A stretch of 64,000 nt of DNA from Actinocatenispora sera (GCF_018324685.1 NZ_AP023354.1:4774001-4838000), one strand, 5' to 3'; counted from the stretch's first letter, positions 28,040 to 37,024 are shown. Notes: a model not told the origin generated them from the letters alone. A program made the numbers and translations.

Positions 28040-28837
28040 GTGCCCGAGGGAGACACGGTGTGGCTGCACGCCCGGCAGCTGGACGCGGCGCTGGCCGGTG
28101 AGGTGCTGGCCGGCACCGACTTCCGGCTGCCGGCGCTTGCCACCGTCGACCTGACCGGCTGGACCGTCCCGGAGGTACGCAGCCGGGGCAAGCACCTGCT
28201 GCTCCGGCTCGTCGCCCCGGACGGTCGCCGGGCCACCCTGCACTCGCACCTGCGCATGGACGGCACCTGGCGCATCTTCCGCCCCGGCGAACGGTGGGGC
28301 GGCGGGCCGGCGCACACCATCCGGGTGGTGCTGACCACGGCGCGTTCGGTGGCGGTCGGGTACCGGCTGCACGACGTGACGCTGCTGCCCACCGCCGAGG
28401 AGAGCCGGCTGGTCGGGCACCTGGGCCCGGACCTGCTCGGCCCCGACTGGGACGCCGCCGAGGCGGCCCGCCGGCTCGCCACCCACCCCGACCGGCCGAT
28501 CGGCGCGGCGCTGCTGGACCAGCGCAACCTCGCCGGCGTCGGCAACCTCTATCAGTGCGAGCTGCTGTTCCTGCGGGGCGTCTCGCCGTGGACGCCGGTC
28601 TCGGCGGTGCCCGACCTGCCCGGGCTGGTCGAGCTGGCGCACCGGACGCTGCTGGCCAACCGGGACCGCTGGGCGCAGAGCACCACCGGCTCGCTGCGCC
28701 GCGGCGACACCACCTACGTGTACGGGCGGCGCGCCCAGCCGTGCCGGCGCTGCGGCACCGGAATCCGCCGCGACGGCACCGGCGAGCGGGTCACCTACTG
28801 GTGCCCGCACTGCCAGCCGGGCCCCGCCCCGGCCTGA
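28040..28837 (+). CDS. nei2: endonuclease VIII-type DNA glycosylase
   Basis: A Fpg/Nei bifunctional DNA glycosylase that removes oxidised pyrimidines. The mature N-terminus PEGDT gives catalytic Pro2 and Glu3, so the start must be GTG 28040. RGKHLLL carries the conserved Lys, QRNLAGVGNLYQCELLF is the helix-two-turn-helix, and the C-terminal zinc finger CRRCGTGIRRDG...WCPHC is complete. 265 residues, as in mycobacterial Nei2. It stands alone, ending in a hairpin. Confidence 0.93.
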   Translation: MPEGDTVWLHARQLDAALAGEVLAGTDFRLPALATVDLTGWTVPEVRSRGKHLLLRLVAPDGRRATLHSHLRMDGTWRIFRPGERWGGGPAHTIRVVLTTARSVAVGYRLHDVTLLPTAEESRLVGHLGPDLLGPDWDAAEAARRLATHPDRPIGAALLDQRNLAGVGNLYQCELLFLRGVSPWTPVSAVPDLPGLVELAHRTLLANRDRWAQSTTGSLRRGDTTYVYGRRAQPCRRCGTGIRRDGTGERVTYWCPHCQPGPAPA

Positions 28838-28863
28838 TGCACGGTCCGGAGCCGGCCCACGGT

Positions 28864-28893
28864 CCGCGCCGGTCTGAGCCATGTCCGGCGCGG
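28864..28893. terminator. hairpin between convergent nei2 and DUF6069 genes
   Basis: CCGCGCCGG (28864-28872) pairs with CCGGCGCGG (28885-28893) around a 12-nt loop. Confidence 0.55.
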
Positions 28894-28899
28894 CCGGCG

Positions 28900-29301
28900 T
28901 CAGGCCGGGGTGCGGCGGCCGGTGCGCAGGCCCAGCAGCAGCACCAGGCCGACGAGCAGGTGCAGGCCGATCAGGGCAGCGACCGTACCGCCGCCAACGG
29001 CGCTGCCGACCGGCCCCAGCAGAGAGAGTGCCAGGACGGTCGCGGCGATCACCGTCCATACCGTGCGGGCCCGGCCGGTCAGCCGGTCCAGCAACGCCCG
29101 CAGCCCCCACCCGGCGAGGCCGACGACCAGCGTGGCCACGATGACGGCGGCGGCGCCGATGCGCTGCTGCCCGGTACCGACCGTCACGATCAGGTCGAGA
29201 CCGGCGACCGGGGCGAGTACCGCCCAGCCGAGGACCGCGGCGACGACGGCGGTCGCGACGGTGAGTGCCCGGGCCCGGGCCGGGCGGGTGGTGCTGGCCA
29301 T
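28900..29301 (-). CDS. DUF6069 small membrane protein
   Basis: A 133-residue protein with four hydrophobic helices: ALTVATAVVAAVLGWAVLAP, the AAAVIVATLVVGLAGWG segment, TVWTVIAATVLALSLLGPVG, and AALIGLHLLVGLVLLLGL. The short basic ends are cytosolic. This size and layout match the actinobacterial DUF6069 family, of unknown function. The ATG at 29301 is preceded by GAGGAAC. The much longer open frame upstream is antisense to the kinase gene. Confidence 0.78.
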   Translation of the reverse strand: MASTTRPARARALTVATAVVAAVLGWAVLAPVAGLDLIVTVGTGQQRIGAAAVIVATLVVGLAGWGLRALLDRLTGRARTVWTVIAATVLALSLLGPVGSAVGGGTVAALIGLHLLVGLVLLLGLRTGRRTPA

Positions 29302-29472
29302 GGGTTCCTCCACGATGTCCTGCGCCGGAAGGTCCGGTCGCGACAGCCACCCTCCCCGGCGGCTCGGTCCGCCAGCATCGGCCGGCCGGTACCGGCGGGG
29401 CCCCCTCCGGTCGGCGGGCACCGCGACTTTGGTCGGTGTCGGGTGCGCGCGGCCGGGCGCTACGGTCACCGC

Positions 29473-30675
29473 GTGTGCAACCCGACCTGGCCCGACGAGC
29501 TGCCGCCGACCCAGCGCCACCGGATGCCGACCCTGGTCGGGGCCGTGATCCTCGCCGCGGCGATGGCGGTACTGACGGTCGTCACGGTGTGGTCGCGGTT
29601 CCTCGCCGACACCGACGCGTTGCGCTGGCTCGACGTGGCGGTCGGGGTGCTGGCGGTGGCCGCGGCACCGGTACTGCTGTGGCGGCCGGTACCGGCCGCG
29701 GTGCTGCTGACCGCCCTCGCGGTGCTGTCGCCGGCGGCGACCCCGGCGGCGTCGACCGCCGCGCTGCTGGTGGCCCAGCGGCGGCCGTTCCCGGTCGCGG
29801 CCGCGGTCGGGGCCGGCGGGATCGCCGCGCAGGCGGTGCAGGGCGCGTGGCGCCCGCCCGGCGGCCTGACGTACGGGTGGTGGCTGGTGCTGATCGTCGC
29901 CGCCTACGGTGCGCTGGTCGGCTGGGGTGCGCTGGCCCGGGCGCGCCGGGCGCTGATCCGTTCGTTGCGGGAGCGGGCCCGCCGGGCCGAGGCCGAGCAG
30001 GGTCGCCGGGTGGCCGAGGCGCGGGCCGCCGAACGGGCACGCATCGCCGGCGAGATGCACGACGTGCTCGCGCACCGGCTGTCGCTGATCGCCACCTACG
30101 CCGGCGCGCTGGAGTACCGGCCGGACGCGTCCGCCGAGCAGCGCACGCACGCCGCCGGGGTGATCCGTACCGGGGTGCACCAGGCGCTGGAGGAACTGCG
30201 CGAGGTGATCTCCGTGCTGCGCGACGACGAGCACCCGGACACCCCGCCGCAACCCACCCTCGCCGACCTGGCCCGGCTGGTCGAGGAGTCCCGGGCGGCG
30301 GGAATGCGGGTACGGCTGGCCGACGAGGTCGCCGACGCCGGCGCGCTGCCGGCCGCGACCGGGCGCACCGCGTACCGGGTGGTGCAGGAGGCGCTGACCA
30401 ACGCCCGCAAGCACGCTGCCGGCGAGCCGGTGCAGGTCACGCTGACCGGCGCCCCGGGCGACCGGCTGGTCGTCGAGGTGACCAATCCGCTGCCGGCGAC
30501 CCCGGGCACGCCGGTCCTGCCCGGCACCGGTACCGGCCTGATCGGGCTCACCGAGCGGGTCCGGCTCGCGGGCGGCGAGCTGGACCACGGTGCGGCGGCC
30601 GGCTGGTTCCGGCTGCACGCCTGGCTAGCATGGCCCCGTGAGCCCACCGGTACGGGTACTGCTGGTCGACGATGA
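29473..30675 (+). CDS. NarL-type sensor histidine kinase
   Basis: A 400-residue kinase. Four to five membrane helices fill residues 15-150 with almost no extracytoplasmic loop; a short coiled coil leads to the HisKA_3 dimerisation segment, with the phosphorylated His in ERARIAGEMHDVLAHRLSLI; the ATP domain has the N-box EALTNARKHAAG and G-box GTGTGLIGLTERV. Missing a periplasmic sensor, it probably senses membrane state. GTG 29473 lies 6 nt after TACGGT: leaderless. The 3' end overlaps the response-regulator start by 38 bp. Confidence 0.92.
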   Translation: MCNPTWPDELPPTQRHRMPTLVGAVILAAAMAVLTVVTVWSRFLADTDALRWLDVAVGVLAVAAAPVLLWRPVPAAVLLTALAVLSPAATPAASTAALLVAQRRPFPVAAAVGAGGIAAQAVQGAWRPPGGLTYGWWLVLIVAAYGALVGWGALARARRALIRSLRERARRAEAEQGRRVAEARAAERARIAGEMHDVLAHRLSLIATYAGALEYRPDASAEQRTHAAGVIRTGVHQALEELREVISVLRDDEHPDTPPQPTLADLARLVEESRAAGMRVRLADEVADAGALPAATGRTAYRVVQEALTNARKHAAGEPVQVTLTGAPGDRLVVEVTNPLPATPGTPVLPGTGTGLIGLTERVRLAGGELDHGAAAGWFRLHAWLAWPREPTGTGTAGRR

Positions 30676-31288
30676 CGCGCTGGTCCGCGCGGGGCTGTCG
30701 ATGATGCTGGACGGCGCGCGCGGCATCCGCGTGGTCGGCGAGGCCGCCGACGGCGCCGAGGTGCCGGCCGCGGCCGACGCGCACTCGCCCGACGTGGTGC
30801 TGATGGACCTGCGGATGCCGTGCGTCGACGGCATCACCGCCACCCGCCGGCTGCGGGCCCGCCCGTCGCCGCCGCAGGTGATCGTGCTGACCACCTTCGA
30901 CGCCGACGAGAACATCCTGCTGGCGCTGCGGGCCGGCGCGAGCGGCTTCCTGCTCAAGGACACCCCGCCGGACCGCATCGTGGATGCGGTCTGCCGGGTC
31001 GCCGCCGGCGAGCCGATGCTGTCGCCGGGGGTACTGCGCCGGTTGATGGACCGCGCCGCGCACCAGGCGTCCCGGTACGAGCAGGCCCGCGACGCGGTGG
31101 CCACGCTCAGCCAGCGGGAACGTGACGTCGCGGTCGCGGTGACCCGGGGCCGCAGCAACGCGGAGATCGCCGCCGAGCTGTCCATGAGTGTGGCCACCGT
31201 CAAGGCGCACGTGTCGCACATCCTCACCAAGCTCGACCTGGACAACCGCACCCAGATCGCGCTGCTGGGCCACGACGCCGGCCTCTGA
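30638..31288 (+). CDS. NarL/LuxR-type response regulator
   Basis: A 216-residue partner of the preceding kinase. The receiver domain starts VRVLLVDDDALVRAGLSMML, with phosphoacceptor Asp in DVVLMDLRMP (about residue 54) and Lys in FLLKDTPP; the C-terminal LuxR HTH is LSQRERDVAVAVTRGRSNAE and TVKAHVSHILTKL. GTG 30638 lies inside the kinase gene; a TAGCAT hexamer 6 nt upstream could provide a second, leaderless transcript. Confidence 0.94.
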   Translation: MSPPVRVLLVDDDALVRAGLSMMLDGARGIRVVGEAADGAEVPAAADAHSPDVVLMDLRMPCVDGITATRRLRARPSPPQVIVLTTFDADENILLALRAGASGFLLKDTPPDRIVDAVCRVAAGEPMLSPGVLRRLMDRAAHQASRYEQARDAVATLSQRERDVAVAVTRGRSNAEIAAELSMSVATVKAHVSHILTKLDLDNRTQIALLGHDAGL

Positions 31289-31340
31289 CCAGCCCGAATC
31301 GCGGTTGCCCCGGCGGCCGGCGACCACCACACTCCCCCGC

Positions 31341-32183
31341 GTGGACAGAGCCGACCTTGCCCGTCACTGGGACCTGACCGTACGAGAGCTGGCGCCGCTG
31401 GGCGGCGGGATGAATTCGCAGACCTGGACGGCGACCACCGACCAGGGCCGGTACGTGGTGAAGGCGGTACCCGCCGCGCAGGCGACGCCGCTGGCGAACG
31501 GCCTCGCGCTGGCGCGCCACGTGGACCGGGCGGGCATCGCGACCGGTGCCCCGCTACGGACCCGAAGCGGTGAGCTGACGGCCCGGCACGACGGTTCGGC
31601 CGTGGCGGTGCTTCGCTTCGTCCCGGGCAGGCCGCTGACCGCGGCGGATCAGGACGTCATCGGTACCACTCTCGGACGGGTCCACCTGATGCTGCGCGAC
31701 GCCGTTGCCGAGTGGCAGCCGTTCCCGTGGCTCGCCGAGGATGCCGGGCACCTGTCGGTGCAACCGTGGATACGGCCGGCGGTGTCCGGCGCCCTGCGCG
31801 CGTACCGCGAGCTCGGCCCCTTGACGACCGGCGCGCTGCACGCCGATCCGGCGCCGGAGGCGTTCCGCCTCGATCGCGGCCACTGCGGCTTGATCGACTG
31901 GGCGTCGGCCCACCGCGGTCCCCTGCTGTACGACCTCGCCTCGGCGGTGATGTACGTCGGGGGCATGGCCGCGGCCGGCACTCTGATCGCGGCCTACCTC
32001 GAAACCGGCGCGCTGGAGCGTCGGGAGGTCGTCGCGGCGTTGCCGGTGCTGTGGCGATTGCGGTGGGCGGTGCAGGCCGACTACTTCGCCCGCCGGGTGT
32101 CGACGGGCGACCTGACCGGAGTGGACTCGATGGCCGACAACGCGGCGGGGCTGGCGGACGCGTGCCGGGCGCTCACCGGCTGA
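31341..32183 (+). CDS. APH-like phosphotransferase
   Basis: A 280-residue protein of the aminoglycoside-phosphotransferase/protein-kinase fold. It has a Gly-rich loop (LGGGMNSQTW), the ATP Lys in GRYVVKAVPA, the Brenner-type catalytic loop seen as GALHADPAPEAFRLD, and the magnesium-binding Asp in GLIDWASAHRGPLLYDLA. The usual Asn after the catalytic Asp is not visible at its normal place, so activity or substrate may differ from classical APH enzymes. GTG 31341 start. It is 52 bp after the response regulator. Confidence 0.83.
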   Translation: MDRADLARHWDLTVRELAPLGGGMNSQTWTATTDQGRYVVKAVPAAQATPLANGLALARHVDRAGIATGAPLRTRSGELTARHDGSAVAVLRFVPGRPLTAADQDVIGTTLGRVHLMLRDAVAEWQPFPWLAEDAGHLSVQPWIRPAVSGALRAYRELGPLTTGALHADPAPEAFRLDRGHCGLIDWASAHRGPLLYDLASAVMYVGGMAAAGTLIAAYLETGALERREVVAALPVLWRLRWAVQADYFARRVSTGDLTGVDSMADNAAGLADACRALTG

Positions 32184-32228
32184 CTCCGCTTGCCCGCGGC
32201 GAAGGGCCGGACCGCCGAGCCGCTCGGG

Positions 32229-33374
32229 TCACCCGCGCAGCTGGGTGTTGAGGCGGGCGGCCTGCCGGGTGAGGTGGTCGCGCTCGGGCACGTTGGTCGC
32301 GGCGCGGGCCGCAGCGGCGTAGAGCCGGGCCGCGGTGGCCGCATTGCCGGCCCGTTCGTGCAGGTAGGCCGCGGCCGCGGGGTACCGGGGCAGGGCCTCG
32401 TCGAGGTCGGCCAGGGCGGCCAGCCCGGCCTGCGGGCCGTCCGCCTCACCGACCGCCACCGCCCGGTTGAGCCGCACGATCGGGCTGTCGGTGAGCGCAA
32501 CCAGCTCGTCGTACCACTCGACGATCTGCACCCAGTCGGTCTCGGCCGCGGTGGCTGCGTCGGCGTGCAGGGCGGCGATGGCGGCCTGCACCTGGTACTC
32601 GCCGAGCCGGTCGCGGGCCAGCGCGGCCTGCAGCACGTCGACACCCTCGGCGATCAGTCGGGTGTCCCACCGGCCACGGTCCTGCTCGGCCAGCGGAATC
32701 AGCCGGCCGTCGGTGCCGGTACGGGCCGGGCGGCGCGCATGGTGCAGCAGCATCAGCGCGAGCAGCCCGGCGGCCTCCTCGTGCATGGTGCGGGTGGCGA
32801 GCTGCCGGGTGAGCCGGATCGCCTCGGCGGCGAGGTCGACGTCGCCGGAGTACCCCTCGTTGAACACCAGGTACAGCACCCGCAGCACGGTGGCCAGGTC
32901 GCCCGGCTGGTCGAACCGGACCGTGGCGACCGTGCGCTTGGCCCGGCTGATCCGCTGCGCCATCGTCGCCTCCGGCACCAGGTACGCCTCGGCGATCTGG
33001 CGGGTGGTCAGCCCGCCGACGGCGCGCAGCGTCAGTGCGACGGCCGAGGCCGGGGTCAGCGACGGGTGCGCGCACAGGAAGTACAGCTGCAGGGTGTCGT
33101 CGGTGGCCGCGACCGGTTCGGCCGGCCGCTGCTCGTCGATGCGTTCCTCCCGCCGGCGCCGGGCGGCGTCGGCGCGGGCCAGGTCGAGGAACTTGCGCCA
33201 GGCGACGGTGACCAGCCAGGCCTTCGGCTCCCGCGGCGGGTCGTCCGGCCAGGCTCCCACCGCCTCGATCAGGGCTTCCTGCACGGCGTCCTCGGCCGTC
33301 GCGAAGTCTGCTCCGCGGCGGACGAGGACGCCGATCACCGCGGGAACCAGCTCCCGCAGCAGCGACTCGTTCAC
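32229..33374 (-). CDS. ECF42-type sigma factor with C-terminal extension
   Basis: A 381-residue extracytoplasmic-function sigma factor. Region 2 covers about residues 10-80 (ATAEDAVQEALIEAVGAW, KAWLVTVAWRKFLDLARAD); region 4 covers about 110-165 (LTTRQIAEAYLVPEATMAQR). The long remainder (DUF6596 plus TPR-like helices) is characteristic of ECF42, whose extension replaces an anti-sigma factor. Its GTG overlaps the stop of the DGPF gene (GTGA), the hallmark ECF42 partner. Target promoter seen upstream of that gene. Confidence 0.92.
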   Translation of the reverse strand: MNESLLRELVPAVIGVLVRRGADFATAEDAVQEALIEAVGAWPDDPPREPKAWLVTVAWRKFLDLARADAARRRREERIDEQRPAEPVAATDDTLQLYFLCAHPSLTPASAVALTLRAVGGLTTRQIAEAYLVPEATMAQRISRAKRTVATVRFDQPGDLATVLRVLYLVFNEGYSGDVDLAAEAIRLTRQLATRTMHEEAAGLLALMLLHHARRPARTGTDGRLIPLAEQDRGRWDTRLIAEGVDVLQAALARDRLGEYQVQAAIAALHADAATAAETDWVQIVEWYDELVALTDSPIVRLNRAVAVGEADGPQAGLAALADLDEALPRYPAAAAYLHERAGNAATAARLYAAAARAATNVPERDHLTRQAARLNTQLRG

Positions 33375-33778
33375 TCGGTGGTGTCCGCGTGGTCGGCCAG
33401 GAACGGGCGCAGCTCCAGCCACTCGTGGATCGGCTTGCCGCCGGCGCCCGGCGCCGCGGACAGCTCACCGGCCAGCTCCACCGCCCGCTCGTAGCTGTCC
33501 ACGTCGATCACCATCCACCCGGCGATCAGGTCCTTGGTCTCGGCGAACGGGCCGTCGGTCACCGGCGGGCGGCCCTCGCCGTCGTAGCGCACGAACGAAC
33601 CCTCCGGCGACAGCGCCACCCCGCCGACGTACTCCCCGTCGCGCTCCAACCGCTTCGCGAAGTCGTCCATGTACTTCAGGTGCGCGCTGACCTCCTCGGG
33701 CGTCCACTGGTCCATCGGTACGTCGTTGACCGCCGCCGGCGCGCCCCGGTAGTGCTTGAGCAACAGGTACTTGGCCAT
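33371..33778 (-). CDS. DGPF/YCII-domain protein, ECF42 partner
   Basis: A 135-residue protein with the YCII ferredoxin-like fold: it opens MAKYLLLKHYRG and contains the family motif TDGPFAETKDLIAGWMVIDV (about residues 78-97). DGPF proteins accompany and are transcribed by ECF42 sigma factors; their role is unknown. The ATG at 33778 has a GAGGAGAA site. The stop overlaps the sigma start by 4 bp. Confidence 0.92.
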   Translation of the reverse strand: MAKYLLLKHYRGAPAAVNDVPMDQWTPEEVSAHLKYMDDFAKRLERDGEYVGGVALSPEGSFVRYDGEGRPPVTDGPFAETKDLIAGWMVIDVDSYERAVELAGELSAAPGAGGKPIHEWLELRPFLADHADTTE

Positions 33779-33828
33779 CGCGTTCTCCTCGATCCGGTAC
33801 GGCCGCCTCCGGCCGCGTTCACCCCAGG

Positions 33829-33855
33829 GACGCAGCCGTCCGCGCGATCTCGACA
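33829..33855 (-). promoter_or_regulatory. putative ECF42 promoter
   Basis: On the minus strand: TGTCGA (33855-33850), 17 nt, CGTC (33832-33829), 51 bp before the DGPF start. TGTCGA and CG(A/T)C are the -35 and -10 elements I recall for ECF42 in Streptomyces, so the pair is probably autoregulated. Confidence 0.65.
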
Positions 33856-33880
33856 TCCACCGCAGAACCTTTCCAACTTT

Positions 33881-34993
33881 TCACGGCTGGACCTCGTCGA
33901 ACAGCGCGATGGCCGCGGCGGGGTCCGGGCTCACCAGGCGCTCCAGCCCCGCCTGCGTGATCGTGGCCCACGTGGTCGCCCGGGTCCACATCCGTTCCTC
34001 GAACGCCCGGACGGCCCCGTCCAGGTCCGCCGGGTCGGCGGCGATCGCCTCGGCGAGCTCGGCGCCCTCCAGCAGCGCGAGGTTCGCACCGACGCCCAGC
34101 GGCGGCATCAGGTGGGCGGCGTCCCCCAGCAGCGTCACCCCGCTCGCGTGCGTCCAGGTGTGGTCGACCGGCAGCGTGTACAGCGGGCGGTGGGCGAACG
34201 CGCGGCCGAGCCGCAGCAGATCGAGCAGCGGAGCGGCCCAGCCGTCGAACAGCGCCAGCAGCCGCGACTGTACGGCCTCGGAGTCGGCCGGGTCCAGGTC
34301 GGCGTGCCAGTCCTGGACCGCCCGGAACTGCGCGTACACCCTGACGCGGCCGCCGCTGTTGCGTTGGGCGACGATCCCCCGGTTCACCCCGTACACGGCC
34401 AGCGCCCCGTCGCCGATCATCCGGGCGAGGTCGGGGTGCCGGCTGTCGACGTCGTCCAGGGCGGTCTCGACCGTGGTGACACCGGTGTAGTGCGGCGTCA
34501 CCGCCGAGACCGCCGGGCGGATCCGGGACCAGGCGCCGTCCGCGCCGACCACCAGGTCGTACCTCTCGGCCCGCCCGTCCGCGAGCTGCACCACGACGCC
34601 CCGGTCGTCCGGGACCGCCCGGGTCACGCCACACCCCCACCGGACGTCGAGGGGGCCGAGCAGCAGGTCACGCAGCTGCCCGCGGTCGATCTCCGGGTTG
34701 GCGTCGTCGCCGGGGCGGGGTTGCCAGTCGCGCAGCACGGTGCCGTCCACGTCCAGGATGCGCATGGCCTGCCCCTCCGGACGAGACAGCGCCCGGAAGC
34801 GCGGCAGCAGCCCCGCCTTGTCCAGTGCGAGCTGTCCCAGCCCCTTGTGCAGGTCCAGCGTCCCGCCCGGAGGACGTGCGGCGGGGCCGGAGTCACGTTC
34901 GAGGACGTCGACCGGGTGGCCATGACGGTGCAGCACGCGGGCGAAGGCAAGGCCGCCCGGCCCGGCACCGACCACGGCAATACGTTGTCTCAT
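33881..34993 (-). CDS. FAD-dependent monooxygenase (TetX-like)
   Basis: A 370-residue class A flavoprotein monooxygenase. The dinucleotide-binding motif RIAVVGAGPGGLAFARVL is at the N-terminus; the DG motif is DLVVGADGAWSRIRP (about residue 148), and the GD motif is GVTLLGDAAHLMPPLGVGAN (about 285). It resembles TetX-type hydroxylases but the substrate is not determined. A TACAGT hexamer 7 nt upstream of the ATG, inside an 11-bp inverted repeat, implies a leaderless, repressor-controlled mRNA. No regulator lies adjacent; see the TetR at 37024. Confidence 0.88.
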   Translation of the reverse strand: MRQRIAVVGAGPGGLAFARVLHRHGHPVDVLERDSGPAARPPGGTLDLHKGLGQLALDKAGLLPRFRALSRPEGQAMRILDVDGTVLRDWQPRPGDDANPEIDRGQLRDLLLGPLDVRWGCGVTRAVPDDRGVVVQLADGRAERYDLVVGADGAWSRIRPAVSAVTPHYTGVTTVETALDDVDSRHPDLARMIGDGALAVYGVNRGIVAQRNSGGRVRVYAQFRAVQDWHADLDPADSEAVQSRLLALFDGWAAPLLDLLRLGRAFAHRPLYTLPVDHTWTHASGVTLLGDAAHLMPPLGVGANLALLEGAELAEAIAADPADLDGAVRAFEERMWTRATTWATITQAGLERLVSPDPAAAIALFDEVQP

Positions 34994-34996
34994 TCA

Positions 34997-35007
34997 ATAC
35001 ACTGTAT
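34997..35007 (-). promoter_or_regulatory. operator overlapping the monooxygenase -10 element
   Basis: ATACA-C-TGTAT inverted repeat covering the TACAGT hexamer of the monooxygenase gene. The 9-mer ATACAGTGT recurs at the peptidase E promoter (36945-36937). Confidence 0.55.
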
Positions 35008-35291
35008 CGGCACGCCTTGGCGCGGCGTTGAGCAGGCGCAGCGGTGTCGGGTGTACGCCGCAGGTTGATCGCTCATTCGGCGATGTTGCCGACGAAAGCG
35101 GAAGCTGCGGTGGTTCGGCCGGTACGGGGCCTTGAGACCGTCACGGGTCAGCTCGTCGTGCTGCGGCAGATCCTGTCTATAGTGTCGGCAGTCTGTTGGC
35201 CCGGACACCCTTCGGCCCCGGCGGCCAAGCTGCTGGCGGATCCCCGTGGCTTGCGAATCCTGCTCGCAGCCTGTCGTCAGGGGTGTCTGTC

Positions 35292-36325
35292 ATGCTCTCT
35301 CGCGGTCTGCTCCGGCTGCTGGCGGTCACCTGCGGTGTCACGATCGCCAACGTCTACTACGCGCAGCCTCTGCTGCACACCATCGCCTCCGGCCTGCGCG
35401 TTAGCCAGTCGGCTGCCGGGGTCGTCGTCACGGCGACCCAGCTGGGGTTCGCTGCTGGGCTGATACTCGTGGTTCCGCTCGGCGATATCGTGGCCCGCCG
35501 CTCGCTCATCAGTACGCTGCTGGCCGTCGAGGCGGCGGTGCTCGCGGCCAGTGCCGTGGCGCCCAACCTTGGCGTATTGACGGCGCTGGCGGTACCGGTG
35601 GGTCTCTGCTCGGTCGTGGTGCAGATGACCATCCCGTTCGCCGCGACGCTGGCCCGGCCGCAGCAGCGTGCCAGCGTGATCGGCACGCTGATGGGCTCGG
35701 TGCTGCTGGGCATCCTGGCATCCCGGACGTTCGCCGGGGTACTGGCCGGCGTCGCCGGGTGGCGTGGCGTGTACGGAGCGGCGGCCGGGCTGATGGCGGT
35801 CACCGCGATCGTGGTGGCCCGTGCACTGCCGGGCGCTGATTGGGAGGTCAGCATCGGCTACCTCGCTCAGCTTCGGGCGGTGGTACGGCTGGCCCGGAGC
35901 GAGCCCGTGTTGCGGACTCGCGCGCTGATCGGCGCTGCGCAGTTCGCCGCGTTCAGCTGTTTCTGGACGACGGTGACGTTCCTGCTGGCCGGCCCGCGGT
36001 ACGGCTTCTCGCAGGCCACCATCGGGCTGTTCGCGCTGGTCGGCGTGGCCGGTGCGGGGTGCGCATTGGCCGGTGGCCGGCTGCTGGACCGGTACCGGCA
36101 CCGGCGGTGGGCCTCACCACGGTCTACATGACCACATACTTCCTCGGCGGCGCGCTCGGCACCGCGACAGGGACAGCCGCCTACGCACGGTACGGGTGGG
36201 TCGGCGCCTGCGCGATCGCAGCCGGCTTCTGCAGCATCGCGGGCCTGGGGTGGCTGGGGGCGCGGCGTCGTGAACAGCCGAAACCGATCAGGCCCGAGGC
36301 TCCGGCCCGGACAGCGGCGCGGTGA
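35292..36325 (+). pseudogene. MFS transporter gene with internal deletion and frameshift
   Basis: The first 270 residues from ATG 35292 look like a YnfM-type MFS exporter (ANVYYAQPLLHTIASGLRVS, VVPLGDIVARRSLI, helices 1 to about 8). After GGRLLDRYRHRR the frame runs into a stop at 36131, while the family's C-terminal part resumes in another frame (LTTVYMTTYFLGGALG, to a stop at 36325). Compared with the family, about 70 residues (helices 9-10) are missing at the joint, near 36110. This is a deletion, not a single-base error. The truncated product is unlikely to transport. Confidence 0.8.
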
Positions 36326-36932
36326 TCGCCGACGGTCGGCAATGCCACGTCGATCCCGTCACGATGACCGCCTCGTCGTCGCTGTAGGCCACGAACGGGA
36401 TGTCAGGATGCGCGGCGATCAGCCGGGCGTACCGTTCCTGCCGGCCGCGATTGGCATGCACCAGCGGGAAGAACCGGACCAGGCCCAAGCCGTCGGTACC
36501 GTTCACCCTGCCCGGATCGTCGGGCGTGCGATAGAGCTCCAGGTCCGGCGCGGTCAAGATCGCGCCGGCTGAGACACCGGCGTACGCAAGCCTGCCGGCA
36601 GACACGGCATTCCGGACCGCGGGAACGAACCCGCTGCGGTGTGCATGCTCCAGCAGGAAGATCGGATCACCACCCGTGACGAACACCAGGCCCACCCGAT
36701 CCAGCATGGCCTCCACGACGGTCGGTGACGCGCCCTCCAGATCCAGCGTCTCCAACTCCAGTCCACATCCCGTCAGCACGCCGATCGCCACATCCACCCA
36801 GGGCGTGGCGGCGATCCGGTTGCCCGCCGTGGGTATCAGAACCGCCCGCTCCGGCCGGCGCGGCAACTCGTCCAACCAGCCCGACAGCGCGCCAAGCCCC
36901 TGACTCCCCAGAAACGCCCGCACATCTGACAC
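36288..36932 (-). CDS. peptidase E-like (S51) protein
   Basis: A 214-residue protein of the class I glutamine-amidotransferase-like fold. VFVTGGDPIFLLEHAH is the typical loop, and the nucleophile elbow is LAYAGVSAGAILTAPD with serine in GxSAG (about residue 123), as in aspartyl dipeptidase PepE. GTG 36932 lies 6 nt after TACAGT: leaderless. It is divergent from the TetR at 37024 and overlaps the tail of the MFS pseudogene by 38 bp. Confidence 0.86.
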   Translation of the reverse strand: MSDVRAFLGSQGLGALSGWLDELPRRPERAVLIPTAGNRIAATPWVDVAIGVLTGCGLELETLDLEGASPTVVEAMLDRVGLVFVTGGDPIFLLEHAHRSGFVPAVRNAVSAGRLAYAGVSAGAILTAPDLELYRTPDDPGRVNGTDGLGLVRFFPLVHANRGRQERYARLIAAHPDIPFVAYSDDEAVIVTGSTWHCRPSAITAPLSGPEPRA

Positions 36933-36938
36933 TCCGAC

Positions 36939-37024
36939 ACTGTATGTCCGCGCACCGCGAAACCCGCACCGCCTTCGGGGACGCACATAGACAGTGTCTA
37001 CGGGCAGCTGGTAGACAGTGTCCA
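36939..37024. promoter_or_regulatory. TetR-type operators between peptidase E and tetR
   Basis: TAGACA-G-TGTCTA, a perfect 13-bp repeat, lies at 36988-37000; a second copy with two mismatches lies at 37012-37024, abutting the tetR start. A related GACA/TGTC site covers the peptidase E -10 hexamer (36936-36948). All share ACAGTGTC. Confidence 0.6.

Noticed and set aside
31341-32183. Naming the phosphotransferase as an aminoglycoside-resistance gene
   Set aside because: The fold is clear but the catalytic loop differs from known APH enzymes and no substrate evidence exists.
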